DNA of 17,771 bases from Campylobacteraceae bacterium (GCA_027040375.1 JALUMJ010000224.1:1-17771), one strand, 5' to 3'. Positions 9,545 through 17,246 are shown, counted from the stretch's first letter. Program-made: numbers and translations. Notes: a model not told the origin generated them from the sequence alone.

Positions 9545-11642
9545 CTAATTCTCCTTTGTGTTTATTTATCAATTCTTTATCACATAGCGGACAAAACTCA
9601 TGTTCGCCACTTATATATCCATGCTTTTGGCAAATTGAAAATACAGGAGTTATCGTAAGATATGGCATCCTGTAGTTTGAGATAACATTTTTTATCATTT
9701 GCCTGCAAGCCTCAGTTGAACTAATCCTCTCTTTCATATAAAGATGAAGAACTGTGCCGCCAGTGTATGCACATTGTAAGTCATCTTGCAAATCAAGTGC
9801 TTCAAAAGGATCATCGGTAAAATTCGCAGGAAGTTGAGAGGAATTTGTATAATAAATATTATCATCCATGCCAGCTTGGATGATATCTGGATATCTTTTT
9901 TTGTCCTCTTTCGCAAATCTATATGTTGTACCCTCAGCCGGTGTTGCTTCAAGATTATATAGATTGCCTGTTTCTTCTTGAAATTCAACCATCTTTTGAC
10001 GCATAAATTCTAATAATTCATGAGCAAATTTCGTTCCAAATTGATCTGATATATCATGCTCTTCTTCGGTAAAATTTTTTATCAATTCATTTACACCATT
10101 TACGCCTATCGTTGAGAAATGATTATTAAATCCTGGAAGGTATCTAGCTGTATATGGATACAATCCTCTCTCGTACATCTCTTGGACAAATACCCTCTTC
10201 TTTTCAAGGGTTGATTTTGCTAATGTCATCAGATACTCTAACTCTTCAAAAAGCTTTGTTTTGTCTTTTTTATACAAATAACCAAGTCTTGCCATATTTA
10301 TCGTCACTACACCTATACTTCCTGTCATCTCTGCGCTTCCAAACAGTCCGCCACCTCGCTTGAGAAGTTCTCGCAAGTCTAACTGAAGCCTACAACACAT
10401 GCTTCTTACATTGCCTGGCTTATATGCTTTTGGATTTTCGACGAGATTACCATCAGCATCTCTCATATATTGGCTTCCTATAAAATTTTGAAAGTATGAT
10501 GAGCCGATTTTGGCTGTATTTTCAAATAAAATATCAGTATTTTCCCCATACCAATCAAAATCTTCTGTTATGTTTACAGTAGGAATTGGAAAAGTAAAAG
10601 GTTGCCCTGTTTTGTCGCCTTCTGTCATCACTTCGTAATAAGCCTTATTTATTAGATTCATCTCTTTTTGAAAATTTTTATAGGTGAGATTTTCTAGTGA
10701 GTCCACGCCTCTGCTTTTTGCTTCTTCTTCTAGCTTGATATCTCTTAGATTTTTAAATAGATGTATATCTTTGCAAGTTGGAGTCTGGTCTGCTAAGTCA
10801 CTTGGCACAGTCCAGTCTATTGTGATATTTGTGAAAGGACTTTGACCCCAACGAGCAGGAACATTTAAGTTGTAAACAAAGCTTACTATTGCTTTTTTTA
10901 TCTCCTCATAAGGAAGCTTATCTTTAAATACATAAGGCGCAAGATAAGTATCAAATGAACTAAAAGCTTGAGCTCCTGCCCACTCACTTTGAAGTATTCC
11001 AAGAAAGTTTGCCATCTGTCCTAAAGCTTCTCTAAAGTGCTTTGGTGGTTTTGATTCTACTCTTCCTCTCACACCGTTAAAGCCATCATTTAGCAATGCT
11101 CTTAAACTCCATCCTGCACAATAGGCAGTGAGGCAGTCTAAGTCATGTATATGATAATCCCCGTTTCTATGAGCAAATCCCTCTTCTTTTGAATAAATCT
11201 TGTCTAGCCAATAGTTTGCTATAATTTTTCCAGCAGTATTATTTACTAATCCAGCATTTGAATAGCCTGTATTTGAGTTTGCTTTTATGCGCCAGTCGCT
11301 TTTGTTTATGTACTCTTCAATAGTTTGAGTTGAGTTTACAAAAGTAGTGTCTTCGTTGAGTCCGACTATATGCTCTCTTTGCATCTTGTGAGTATGTCTG
11401 TATATCATAAATGAACGCATAACATCAAAGTATCTAGCTTTATATAGCTCAAGTTCAATCATATCTTGCAAATCTTCTACTGCTGCGATTCTTTTTTTCT
11501 CGATTTTAGTTATAAGATTATTAAAGACACCGTCGTCATAAGTAGTGCTTTCGCTTTTAAATGCTCTTTTTATAGCATCTTGAATTTTGTAAGCTTTAAA
11601 TTCTTGAGTCGTTCCATCGCGCTTTAAGACTTTTTCTAGCAT
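9522..11642 (-). CDS. nrdD: Anaerobic (class III) ribonucleoside-triphosphate reductase, catalytic chain lacking the glycyl-radical tail
   Basis: This 706-residue chain reduces ribonucleotides to deoxynucleotides without oxygen. Residues 1-90 are an ATP-cone (KVLKRDGTTQEFKAYKI, RSFMIYRHTH) for allosteric control. The active-site cysteines are Cys175 (LTAYCAGWSLRALL) and Cys416 or Cys417 (RSMCCRLQLDLREL); GGGLFGSAEMTGSIGVVTINMARLGY follows. The C-terminal metal-binding site is Cys671, His674, Cys684 and Cys687 (ICQKHGY and FCPLC). Full-length NrdD proteins continue within about ten residues into RVxGY, but this one ends after a charged tail (DEQKRIA); the missing segment is the separate gene at 9380-9544. 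The ATG at 11642 has GGAG 7 bases upstream. The ATG at 11657 is also in frame but has no ribosome site and would lie only about 5 bases after the predicted transcription start. Confidence 0.94.
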   Translation of the reverse strand: MLEKVLKRDGTTQEFKAYKIQDAIKRAFKSESTTYDDGVFNNLITKIEKKRIAAVEDLQDMIELELYKARYFDVMRSFMIYRHTHKMQREHIVGLNEDTTFVNSTQTIEEYINKSDWRIKANSNTGYSNAGLVNNTAGKIIANYWLDKIYSKEEGFAHRNGDYHIHDLDCLTAYCAGWSLRALLNDGFNGVRGRVESKPPKHFREALGQMANFLGILQSEWAGAQAFSSFDTYLAPYVFKDKLPYEEIKKAIVSFVYNLNVPARWGQSPFTNITIDWTVPSDLADQTPTCKDIHLFKNLRDIKLEEEAKSRGVDSLENLTYKNFQKEMNLINKAYYEVMTEGDKTGQPFTFPIPTVNITEDFDWYGENTDILFENTAKIGSSYFQNFIGSQYMRDADGNLVENPKAYKPGNVRSMCCRLQLDLRELLKRGGGLFGSAEMTGSIGVVTINMARLGYLYKKDKTKLFEELEYLMTLAKSTLEKKRVFVQEMYERGLYPYTARYLPGFNNHFSTIGVNGVNELIKNFTEEEHDISDQFGTKFAHELLEFMRQKMVEFQEETGNLYNLEATPAEGTTYRFAKEDKKRYPDIIQAGMDDNIYYTNSSQLPANFTDDPFEALDLQDDLQCAYTGGTVLHLYMKERISSTEACRQMIKNVISNYRMPYLTITPVFSICQKHGYISGEHEFCPLCDKELINKHKGELDEQKRIA
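9551..9557 (-). promoter_or_regulatory. Strong ribosome binding site for the glycyl-radical-domain gene, inside nrdD
   Basis: On the minus strand AAAGGAG is followed after 6 bases (AATTAG) by the ATG at 9544. It lies within the last ten codons of nrdD. Its near-perfect match and spacing are the main reason to treat the small frame as independently translated rather than as a frameshifted nrdD end. Confidence 0.8.
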
Positions 11643-11669
11643 GTCATTGCTCCACATTATATTTTCGCG

Positions 11670-11675
11670 ATTATA
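11670..11675 (-). promoter_or_regulatory. -10 box of the nrdD operon promoter
   Basis: A perfect TATAAT on the minus strand lies 28 bases before the ATG at 11642. Upstream TTTCAA at about 16 bases is only a weak -35. The start point would be near 11663, giving a leader just long enough for the GGAG of the downstream ATG. No FNR-type TTGAT-N4-ATCAA site is visible near it. Confidence 0.5.
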
Positions 11676-11743
11676 TAATATAAATATTGAGTTGAAACTT
11701 AAAAAATAAAGTGTTATTGTTTTGTCACGGAAGGAATTTTATC

Positions 11744-11784
11744 TATATAGAGGTTTAAAGCTGAGGCTCATAAACCTCTATATA
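11744..11784. repeat. Inverted repeat with 14-bp perfect stem, nrdA-nrdD gap
   Basis: The left arm TATATAGAGGTTTA (11744-11757) and right arm TAAACCTCTATATA (11771-11784) are exact reverse complements around a 13-base loop, which itself can form a short AGC/GCT stem. It lies about 70-110 bases upstream of the predicted nrdD transcription start and 67 bases downstream of the nrdA stop. No U-run follows it on either strand, so it is not a standard intrinsic terminator. It could be an operator, an RNA-processing hairpin at the end of the nrdA message, or a Rho-type stabilising structure. Confidence 0.75.
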
Positions 11785-11815
11785 TATGCAGTTTAGTAGT
11801 TATTGTTTATATAAA

Positions 11816-11847
11816 CTTAGATAATAATATTAATATTATTATCTAAG
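11816..11847. repeat. Perfect 32-base palindrome just after nrdA
   Basis: CTTAGATAATAATATT (11816-11831) is followed with no spacer by its exact reverse complement (11832-11847). Except for the CTTAG/CTAAG ends it is entirely A and T. It begins 3 bases beyond the nrdA stop codon. In RNA it could fold into a weak hairpin followed by TTTATAT on the minus strand, so a poor terminator is possible; as DNA it is a symmetric site. Confidence 0.75.
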
Positions 11848-11850
11848 ATA

Positions 11851-14217
11851 CTATTGACATCCTTCACACTCCAAACTTCTATCGGCCACATCAAATTTAC
11901 TTTCTGGTGATTGGCTTCTTAGATAATATGTTGATTTTATTCCAAGCTTCCAAGCTAACATGTAGATGTCATTCAGGTACTTTCCGCTGGCTTTATCGAG
12001 AGTTAGAAAGATATTTAAGCTTTGACCCTGATCTATCCATTTCTGTCTTATGGCACCTGCTTTGATTAGCAATCTCTGGTCAAGTTCATATGCTGGTGTA
12101 TAGTAACCCCAAGTATCTGGATTTAATTTTGGGACGACTACTGGTATCATGCCCGAAAGGTTTTCTTCAAACCATTTTCTTTTGTAAACTGGCTCTATCG
12201 TTTGAGTTGTCCCTACAAGTATAGAAATAGAGCTCGTAGGGGCTATAGCCATAAGGTATCCATTTCTCATGCCATTTTTCTTAACTTTTTCTCTTAGTTC
12301 TTCCCAGTCATAATGATATCCGAAAAGTCCGCCGCGATCTACTAGTTTTTTTGCTTCTTCGTTTGCGCAGTCTATCGGGAAAATTCCTCTACTCCATTTT
12401 GAGCCATCAAATTCTGGGTAAACCCCTTTTTCTATAGCTAAATTTGATGAAGCTTTTATAACATTGTAGCTAACTGCTTCCATGATTTCATCTATTTTAC
12501 TAAAGTGATCATAGCTGCCCCACTCTATTCCATTGACTGCTAGCATTTCAGCTTCACCCATAACGCCTAATCCAATGGATCTTGATTTTAAGTTTGTATG
12601 TTTTACCTTTGCATGTGGATAAAAGTTGAGGTCTATTACATTGTCAAGCATTCTGATGGCTGTTGGCATCACTCGTTCTATATCTTCTTTTTTGTTTATT
12701 TTAGAGAGATTTACACTTGCGAGATTGCATACAGCAGTTTTTCCCTCTATCATCTCTTTTTCTACTATAAATATTTTTTTGTCTTCTATTGTGTCCAGCG
12801 CAGTTACTTTTTTAGCTTCTTTTTCTATGTTTCCATTTACGATAACTTTTTGATACTCTTCAAATGAATCAAACGAACCATCTTCATAAACAACTTTTGT
12901 TTTATAGTGGTTAGGAGCTGTATTTTGAAATATTTCTGTGCATAAATTTGAACTTCTTATTGTTCCTGTATGGTTATTTGGATTTACTTTATTTGCATTG
13001 TCTTTGAAACACAAAAATGGACTTCCACTCTCAAAATAACTAAGTAGAATTTTTTTCCATAACTCTTTTGCTTTCATATGCTCTTTTGCGATATCTTCAT
13101 CTTTTTCATATGCTAGGTATTTTTCTTCAAAATCTTTTCCATAAGATGTAGATAAATCAGTCACTTCAGCAGGGTCAAATAATGTCCAGATTCCATCCTC
13201 TTCTACTCTTTTCATAAATATATCATTTAACCAAAGTGCAGGAAAAAGGTCATGAGCACGACGACGCTCTTCTCCAGAGTTTTTCTTTAAATCAAGAAAA
13301 TCTGATATATCCATGTGCCATGGCTCAAGATATACAGCAATTGCACCTTTTCTTGTTCCAAGTTGATCAACTGCTATTGCTATATCATTTGTTATCTTCA
13401 AAAATGGTATTATTCCACCGGCTGCATTTTTATGACCATCGATCATACCACCCATCGAGCGAACTAGATTCCAATCCCAACCAATTCCACCACCAAATTT
13501 ACTAAGGAGTGACATTTCTTTGTATGAATCAAATATGCCTTCTATATTGTCAGGAGTACTTCCGATGTAACAAGAGCTTAACTGGTGTCTTGGAGTTCTA
13601 GCATTTGAAAGTGTTGGAGTTGCTAGCATAACTTCAAATTTTGAAATCAAATCATAAAACTTTTTAGCCCAATCTTGACAATTTAATTCGTTTTGAGCTA
13701 AAAACATGGCTATTGCCATAAACATATGTTGAGGAAGCTCTATTGGCACTCCATCTGAATTTTTTATGAGATATCTATCGTGTAGTGTTTTGATTCCTAG
13801 ATATGTAAACTGCAAGTCTCTTTGCGGAACTATATAGTCATTTAAATCATCTAAATCATATTTTTCTTTGAGTCCAAGAAGGATTCTTCCTTTTTTCTCT
13901 CCTCTATCAAAATATTCTTTTAGAGTACAATAGCCTGTAAATTTATTCACCTTGTGATACAAGTCATAAAGAAAAAGTCTTGAGGCTACAAAAGTCCAAT
14001 TTGGCCTATCGATATCTATCTTATCAACAGCAGTTTTGATTAGAGTTTTTTGTATCTCTTGTGTTGTTATCTTGTCTCGAAATTGTATCTTAGCGTCAAC
14101 TTCAAGTTCGCTTTGACTTACATTGTCTAAGCCTTCTACTGCGGAGCTTGTATATTTTTGAATTTTTGATATATCCAATGGCTCTATTCTGCCATTTCTT
14201 TTTTGAACTGTTAACAT
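11851..14217 (-). CDS. nrdA: Class I ribonucleotide reductase, large (catalytic) subunit
   Basis: This 788-residue subunit reduces ribonucleoside diphosphates using the radical supplied by NrdB. An ATP-cone occupies about residues 1-95 (LTVQKRNGRIEPLD). The active-site cysteines are Cys216 (SSCYIG), Cys426 (SNLCTEIF, the thiyl site) and Cys497 (AVCNLASVNLSKI). The C-terminal redox pair is Cys784/Cys787 in LECEGCQ. Cys426 and Cys497 are 71 residues apart, against 23 in the E. coli enzyme, because of an inserted segment of about 48 residues containing YEDGSFDSFEEY. I recall a similar insertion in Helicobacter NrdA, so it is probably a lineage trait. The ATG at 14217 has GGAG 5 bases upstream and follows purB by 10 bases; an upstream reading to 14256 would overlap purB and is not needed. 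Confidence 0.97.
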   Translation of the reverse strand: MLTVQKRNGRIEPLDISKIQKYTSSAVEGLDNVSQSELEVDAKIQFRDKITTQEIQKTLIKTAVDKIDIDRPNWTFVASRLFLYDLYHKVNKFTGYCTLKEYFDRGEKKGRILLGLKEKYDLDDLNDYIVPQRDLQFTYLGIKTLHDRYLIKNSDGVPIELPQHMFMAIAMFLAQNELNCQDWAKKFYDLISKFEVMLATPTLSNARTPRHQLSSCYIGSTPDNIEGIFDSYKEMSLLSKFGGGIGWDWNLVRSMGGMIDGHKNAAGGIIPFLKITNDIAIAVDQLGTRKGAIAVYLEPWHMDISDFLDLKKNSGEERRRAHDLFPALWLNDIFMKRVEEDGIWTLFDPAEVTDLSTSYGKDFEEKYLAYEKDEDIAKEHMKAKELWKKILLSYFESGSPFLCFKDNANKVNPNNHTGTIRSSNLCTEIFQNTAPNHYKTKVVYEDGSFDSFEEYQKVIVNGNIEKEAKKVTALDTIEDKKIFIVEKEMIEGKTAVCNLASVNLSKINKKEDIERVMPTAIRMLDNVIDLNFYPHAKVKHTNLKSRSIGLGVMGEAEMLAVNGIEWGSYDHFSKIDEIMEAVSYNVIKASSNLAIEKGVYPEFDGSKWSRGIFPIDCANEEAKKLVDRGGLFGYHYDWEELREKVKKNGMRNGYLMAIAPTSSISILVGTTQTIEPVYKRKWFEENLSGMIPVVVPKLNPDTWGYYTPAYELDQRLLIKAGAIRQKWIDQGQSLNIFLTLDKASGKYLNDIYMLAWKLGIKSTYYLRSQSPESKFDVADRSLECEGCQ

Positions 14218-14227
14218 ATATACTCCA

Positions 14228-15556
14228 CTAATTAAATACTCTTTTAAATATCGCATCTACATTTTTTGTGTAGTAGCTATATTCAAAACAGTTTCTTATC
14301 TGATCTTCGCTCAGTTTTTCTCTTAAATCAGCATCGCTTAAAAGATTTTCTAAAAATAGACTCTCACCTTTTTCATTAAGGGCAGGTTTTCCTACTTGTA
14401 AATCTTTCCAAACTTTCATAGCATTTCTTTGCACAATTTTATAAGCATCCTCACGACTAACACCAATCGCAGGAAGTTCTAGTAAAACTCTTTGTGAAAA
14501 AACAAGTCCGCCAGTTTGGTTAAGGTTTTTCATCATATTTTCAGGATAAACGAGAAGTTTTTCCATAACACCACTCAATCTGTTTAACATAAAGTCAGTT
14601 GTTACAAACCCATCTGTTAGTGTAAATCTTTCAACTGAACTATGACTGATATCTCTTTCATGCCATAAAGCAACATTTTCCATAGAAGGCACAGCAAAGC
14701 TTCTAATCACCCTGCAAAGCCCAGTTATGTTTTCGCTCAATACTGGATTTCTTTTGTGCGGCATTGCAGAGCTGCCCTTTTGTCCTTCACTAAAAAACTC
14801 TTCGGCTTCATATACTTCAGTTCTTTGATAGTGTCTTATGGCTATAGCTATCTTTTCACAGCTTGATGCAAGAAGTGCTAAAGCATTTGTGAGATTTGCG
14901 TATCTGTCTCTTTGGATTATTTGGTTTGATACTGGTGCTGGTTTTAGATTTAGCTCTTTACAAACTAGCTCTTCAAGCTCCATTGGTGAGTGTGCCATAT
15001 TTCCCATAGCACCACTTATCTGACCTACGCTTATAACTTCTAAGGCTTGCTCTAGGTTATTTAAATTTCTTTTTATTTCGTCATACCATATTGCGATTAC
15101 TAAACCAAATGTTATAGGCTCACCATGAATGCCGTGGCTTCTTCCTACCATCAGAGTCATTTTGTGCTCTAGCGCTCTAGTTTTTAATATATCCATGAGG
15201 TGTTTAACATCTTTTATGATTAATTCTAGCGAATCCTTCATCTGAAGAGCAACGGCAGTATCTATACAATCAGAACTTGTCATCCCATAATGCACCCACC
15301 TACTCTCATCGCCAAGACTTTCTGATACACTTGTTAAAAATGCTATAACATCGTGTTTTGTTTTTTGCTCAATCTCATCTATTCTGTCTATGTCAAAAGC
15401 TGCTTTATTAATAATGTTTTCGCAGTCTTCATTTGGCACTAAACCTAGCTTATTCCAGCCTTTTACAACTGCTTTTTCCACCTTTAACCAAGCATCATAT
15501 TTTGCTTGGATGCTCCATTTGCTTTTCATTTCGTCTCTGGCATATCTTTCAACCAT
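14228..15556 (-). CDS. purB: Adenylosuccinate lyase
   Basis: This 442-residue lyase releases fumarate from SAICAR in IMP synthesis and from adenylosuccinate in AMP synthesis. The fumarase/aspartase superfamily signature GSSAMPHKRNP is complete, with the flexible-loop serines at 262-263. The conserved TSSDCIDTA segment lies around residues 93-101. GRSHGIHGEP has His141 and His143, one of which should be the general acid. The full length matches bacterial PurB. The ATG at 15556 has AAGGA upstream with a 9-base gap, and TATAAT at 15576. It is followed 10 bases later by nrdA, so purine supply and deoxynucleotide production are linked in one transcript, an arrangement I also recall from Campylobacter. 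Confidence 0.97.
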   Translation of the reverse strand: MVERYARDEMKSKWSIQAKYDAWLKVEKAVVKGWNKLGLVPNEDCENIINKAAFDIDRIDEIEQKTKHDVIAFLTSVSESLGDESRWVHYGMTSSDCIDTAVALQMKDSLELIIKDVKHLMDILKTRALEHKMTLMVGRSHGIHGEPITFGLVIAIWYDEIKRNLNNLEQALEVISVGQISGAMGNMAHSPMELEELVCKELNLKPAPVSNQIIQRDRYANLTNALALLASSCEKIAIAIRHYQRTEVYEAEEFFSEGQKGSSAMPHKRNPVLSENITGLCRVIRSFAVPSMENVALWHERDISHSSVERFTLTDGFVTTDFMLNRLSGVMEKLLVYPENMMKNLNQTGGLVFSQRVLLELPAIGVSREDAYKIVQRNAMKVWKDLQVGKPALNEKGESLFLENLLSDADLREKLSEDQIRNCFEYSYYTKNVDAIFKRVFN

Positions 15557-15575
15557 AATTATGAGTCCTTGTGTT

Positions 15576-15581
15576 ATTATA
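15576..15581 (-). promoter_or_regulatory. -10 box of the purB-nrdA promoter
   Basis: A perfect TATAAT on the minus strand lies 19 bases upstream of the purB ATG, with no clear -35. The predicted start leaves a short leader that still contains the AAGGA ribosome site. The gap to the divergent pseudouridine synthase gene is only 71 bases. Confidence 0.5.
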
Positions 15582-15627
15582 TATATTTATTTTATCGAAA
15601 TATTGATTTAAAAAAGGTTAAAAGCAA

Positions 15628-16536
15628 GTGGCATATGTTAGAAAAAAGAGACAAATTGAGAGTGAAGTTATCGCATATAAATTTTTGATTGACAAGTTTG
15701 GTTGCACTATGAAGGAAGCGCAAAAATGGATAGATAAGAAACGAGTTTTTGTTGATGGCGAAATCTTACAGAAAAAGAATTGTATGATTAAGGGTTTTGT
15801 CGAAGTTATAATTTTTGAACCCCATAGTAGTGGGCTATTGCCTATCTTTGAAGCTCCCTATTTCGCAGTTTTTGACAAGCCAAATGGTCTTTTAATTCAT
15901 CCAAATAAGTTAAGTGATGAAGCATCTTTAAATGATGATATCAAATATTTATTTGGAAAAGATGCAAATGTTACTCATAGAATTGATAAAGAAACGAGTG
16001 GTTTAGTTTTGGTTTCTAAAGATAAAAAAACTGAAATATCTTTAAAAAAGTCTTTTGAAAATAGAGAAATTTATAAAGAATATCTAGTGCTTGTAGAAGG
16101 TGAGATAAAACATGAACTTTTTATAGATGCGAGATTAAAAGCAGATATAAAAACTTCATTAATCCGAATAAAATCTCATGTGAGTAGTACTGGAAAAATT
16201 GCCAAAACCAATGTTGTTCCAATATCTTACAATTCTAAAAAAAATACTACACTTGTAAAAGCAATTCCACTTACAGGCAGAACTCACCAGATAAGAGCTC
16301 ATTTGTTTCACATGAAACATAGGATTATTGGCGACCCTATTTATGGAATGGATGAAATTTTTGTAGATAAGTATTTAAACAAACAAGTTGATATTAAAGA
16401 GCGTTTACATGTAACGAAAGCAAATCGATTGTTTTTGCATGCAAATAAATTAAGTTTTGAATTTGACGGAGTTAGATACAATATAAAAAGTAAAATTAAT
16501 TTTGAGGAAATAGTTGATGAATACAATAATAGTTGA
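15628..16536 (+). CDS. RluA-family pseudouridine synthase
   Basis: This 302-residue enzyme isomerises uridine to pseudouridine in structured RNA, most likely rRNA. The N-terminal 70 residues form an S4-like RNA-binding domain (KFLIDKFGCTMKEAQKWIDKKRVFVDG). The catalytic motif is THRIDKETSGLVLVSK with Asp120 as nucleophile. The other RluA landmarks are present: KEYLVLVEG, LTGRTHQIRAHLFHMKH, and IIGDPIYG. The target position cannot be decided from sequence, so no rluA/rluC/rluD symbol is given. The start is the GTG at 15628, since the nearby ATG at 15635 is out of frame and the next in-frame ATG would cut the S4 domain. An AAGG lies 10 bases upstream. The 3' end overlaps the FAH gene by 20 bases. 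Confidence 0.9.
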   Translation: MAYVRKKRQIESEVIAYKFLIDKFGCTMKEAQKWIDKKRVFVDGEILQKKNCMIKGFVEVIIFEPHSSGLLPIFEAPYFAVFDKPNGLLIHPNKLSDEASLNDDIKYLFGKDANVTHRIDKETSGLVLVSKDKKTEISLKKSFENREIYKEYLVLVEGEIKHELFIDARLKADIKTSLIRIKSHVSSTGKIAKTNVVPISYNSKKNTTLVKAIPLTGRTHQIRAHLFHMKHRIIGDPIYGMDEIFVDKYLNKQVDIKERLHVTKANRLFLHANKLSFEFDGVRYNIKSKINFEEIVDEYNNS

Positions 16537-17128
16537 TAATGCACAAATAACTCCTAGCAAAATAGTTTGTATAGGTAGAAATTATGTTGAGCACATAAAA
16601 GAGCTAAACAATGATATGCCTACTTCTATGGTTTTGTTTATGAAGCCAAATAGTTCTATAAGCGATGATTTGCTAACTCATGGCAAAGAGTTGCACTATG
16701 AAGGTGAGATCTCTTTTGTTATAAAAGATTCAAAAATTAGTGCTGTTGGATTTGGTCTTGATTTGACAAATAGAACTCTTCAAAGTGAATTGAAGAAAAA
16801 AGGACTTCCATGGGAGAGAGCAAAAGCATTTGACGGGGCTGGAGTTTTTAGCGATTTTGTTACGATAAATACTGATGATATAAATCTGCTAAATTTGAAA
16901 CTTTATATAAATGATAAGCTGACTCAAGTTGGTGGTGTAGAACTGATGATACATTCTCCAAATGCTGTAATCAATGAAATATCAACTTTTTGTACTTTAG
17001 AAGATGGTGATATTGTGATGAGTGGAACTCCGAAGGGTGTTGGAATATTTAAAAAAGGAGATAAATTTTTGGGAGAAATTTATCTTGGAGATAAACTACT
17101 TGTTAGAAAGACTTGGGTTGCCAAATAA
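16517..17128 (+). CDS. Fumarylacetoacetate hydrolase (FAH) family enzyme
   Basis: This 203-residue protein has the compact single FAH domain of YcgM/FAHD1-type enzymes, which act on small acylpyruvates, oxaloacetate or related keto acids with a divalent metal. Visible landmarks are VCIGRNYVEHIKEL, the metal ligands Glu62 and Glu64 in HYEGEISFVI, Asp82 in GLDLTNRTLQ, WERAKAFDGAG, and SGTPKGVGIFKKGD near the C-terminus. The substrate is not predictable. The start is the ATG at 16517, with GAGG 9 bases upstream; the TTG immediately before it is an unlikely alternative. It lies inside the end of the pseudouridine synthase gene and is probably coupled to it. I recall the same pairing next to purB-nrdA in Campylobacter. 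Confidence 0.9.
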   Translation: MNTIIVDNAQITPSKIVCIGRNYVEHIKELNNDMPTSMVLFMKPNSSISDDLLTHGKELHYEGEISFVIKDSKISAVGFGLDLTNRTLQSELKKKGLPWERAKAFDGAGVFSDFVTINTDDINLLNLKLYINDKLTQVGGVELMIHSPNAVINEISTFCTLEDGDIVMSGTPKGVGIFKKGDKFLGEIYLGDKLLVRKTWVAK

Positions 17129-17130
17129 AT

Positions 17131-17172
17131 AGTTATTTTTTGGAAAATATTCATTTATCAAAAAATATAACT
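17131..17172. terminator. Possible bidirectional AT-rich terminator hairpin
   Basis: AGTTATTTTTTGG at 17131 and CAAAAAATATAACT at 17159-17172 can pair with one bulge around a 16-base loop, and each side is flanked by T- or A-rich sequence. It lies between the convergent FAH and rlmN/miniprotein units, where a terminator is expected. It has almost no G-C pairs and overlaps the last codons of the miniprotein gene, so the call is tentative. Confidence 0.3.
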
Positions 17173-17246
17173 TTTATAATTCCAAATATGGAGGCACCAA
17201 CAACTATGACTAAAAATACCGCCTCCCCTATATCAACTATACTCAT
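17151..17246 (-). CDS. 31-residue single-span membrane miniprotein
   Basis: A short frame starts at the ATG at 17246 and reads [11 protein letters not shown], then [18 protein letters not shown], then DK. Residues about 10-29 are strongly hydrophobic, enough for one membrane span, with acidic residues before it and a DK end. GGAAGG (17253-17258) stands 6 bases before the ATG, an excellent ribosome site. The ATG overlaps the last 14 bases of rlmN in another frame, so it is translated from the rlmN message. I do not recognise a family and give no function. The ribosome site, overlap and clean hydrophobic profile argue for a real gene, but the frame is short enough that chance remains possible. 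Confidence 0.6.
   Translation of the reverse strand: MSIVDIGEAVFLVIVVGASIFGIIKVIFFDK

Noticed and set aside
9522..9560. nrdD as a pseudogene broken by a frameshift near its end
   Set aside because: The downstream frame has its own ATG and an excellent ribosome site, all functional motifs on both chains are intact, and the junction would give an atypically long linker. A sequencing error cannot be excluded but is not the best reading.
11744..11847. Intrinsic terminator of nrdA or NrdR-box pair before nrdD
   Set aside because: Neither inverted repeat is GC-rich with a following T-run, and the TATATA-containing arms do not match a paired 16-base NrdR box with the usual spacing. They are reported only as inverted repeats.
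14218..14256. Upstream in-frame start for NrdA at 14256
   Set aside because: It would overlap the end of purB and add 13 residues before the usual ATP-cone start. The ATG at 14217 has a GGAG site at the right distance.
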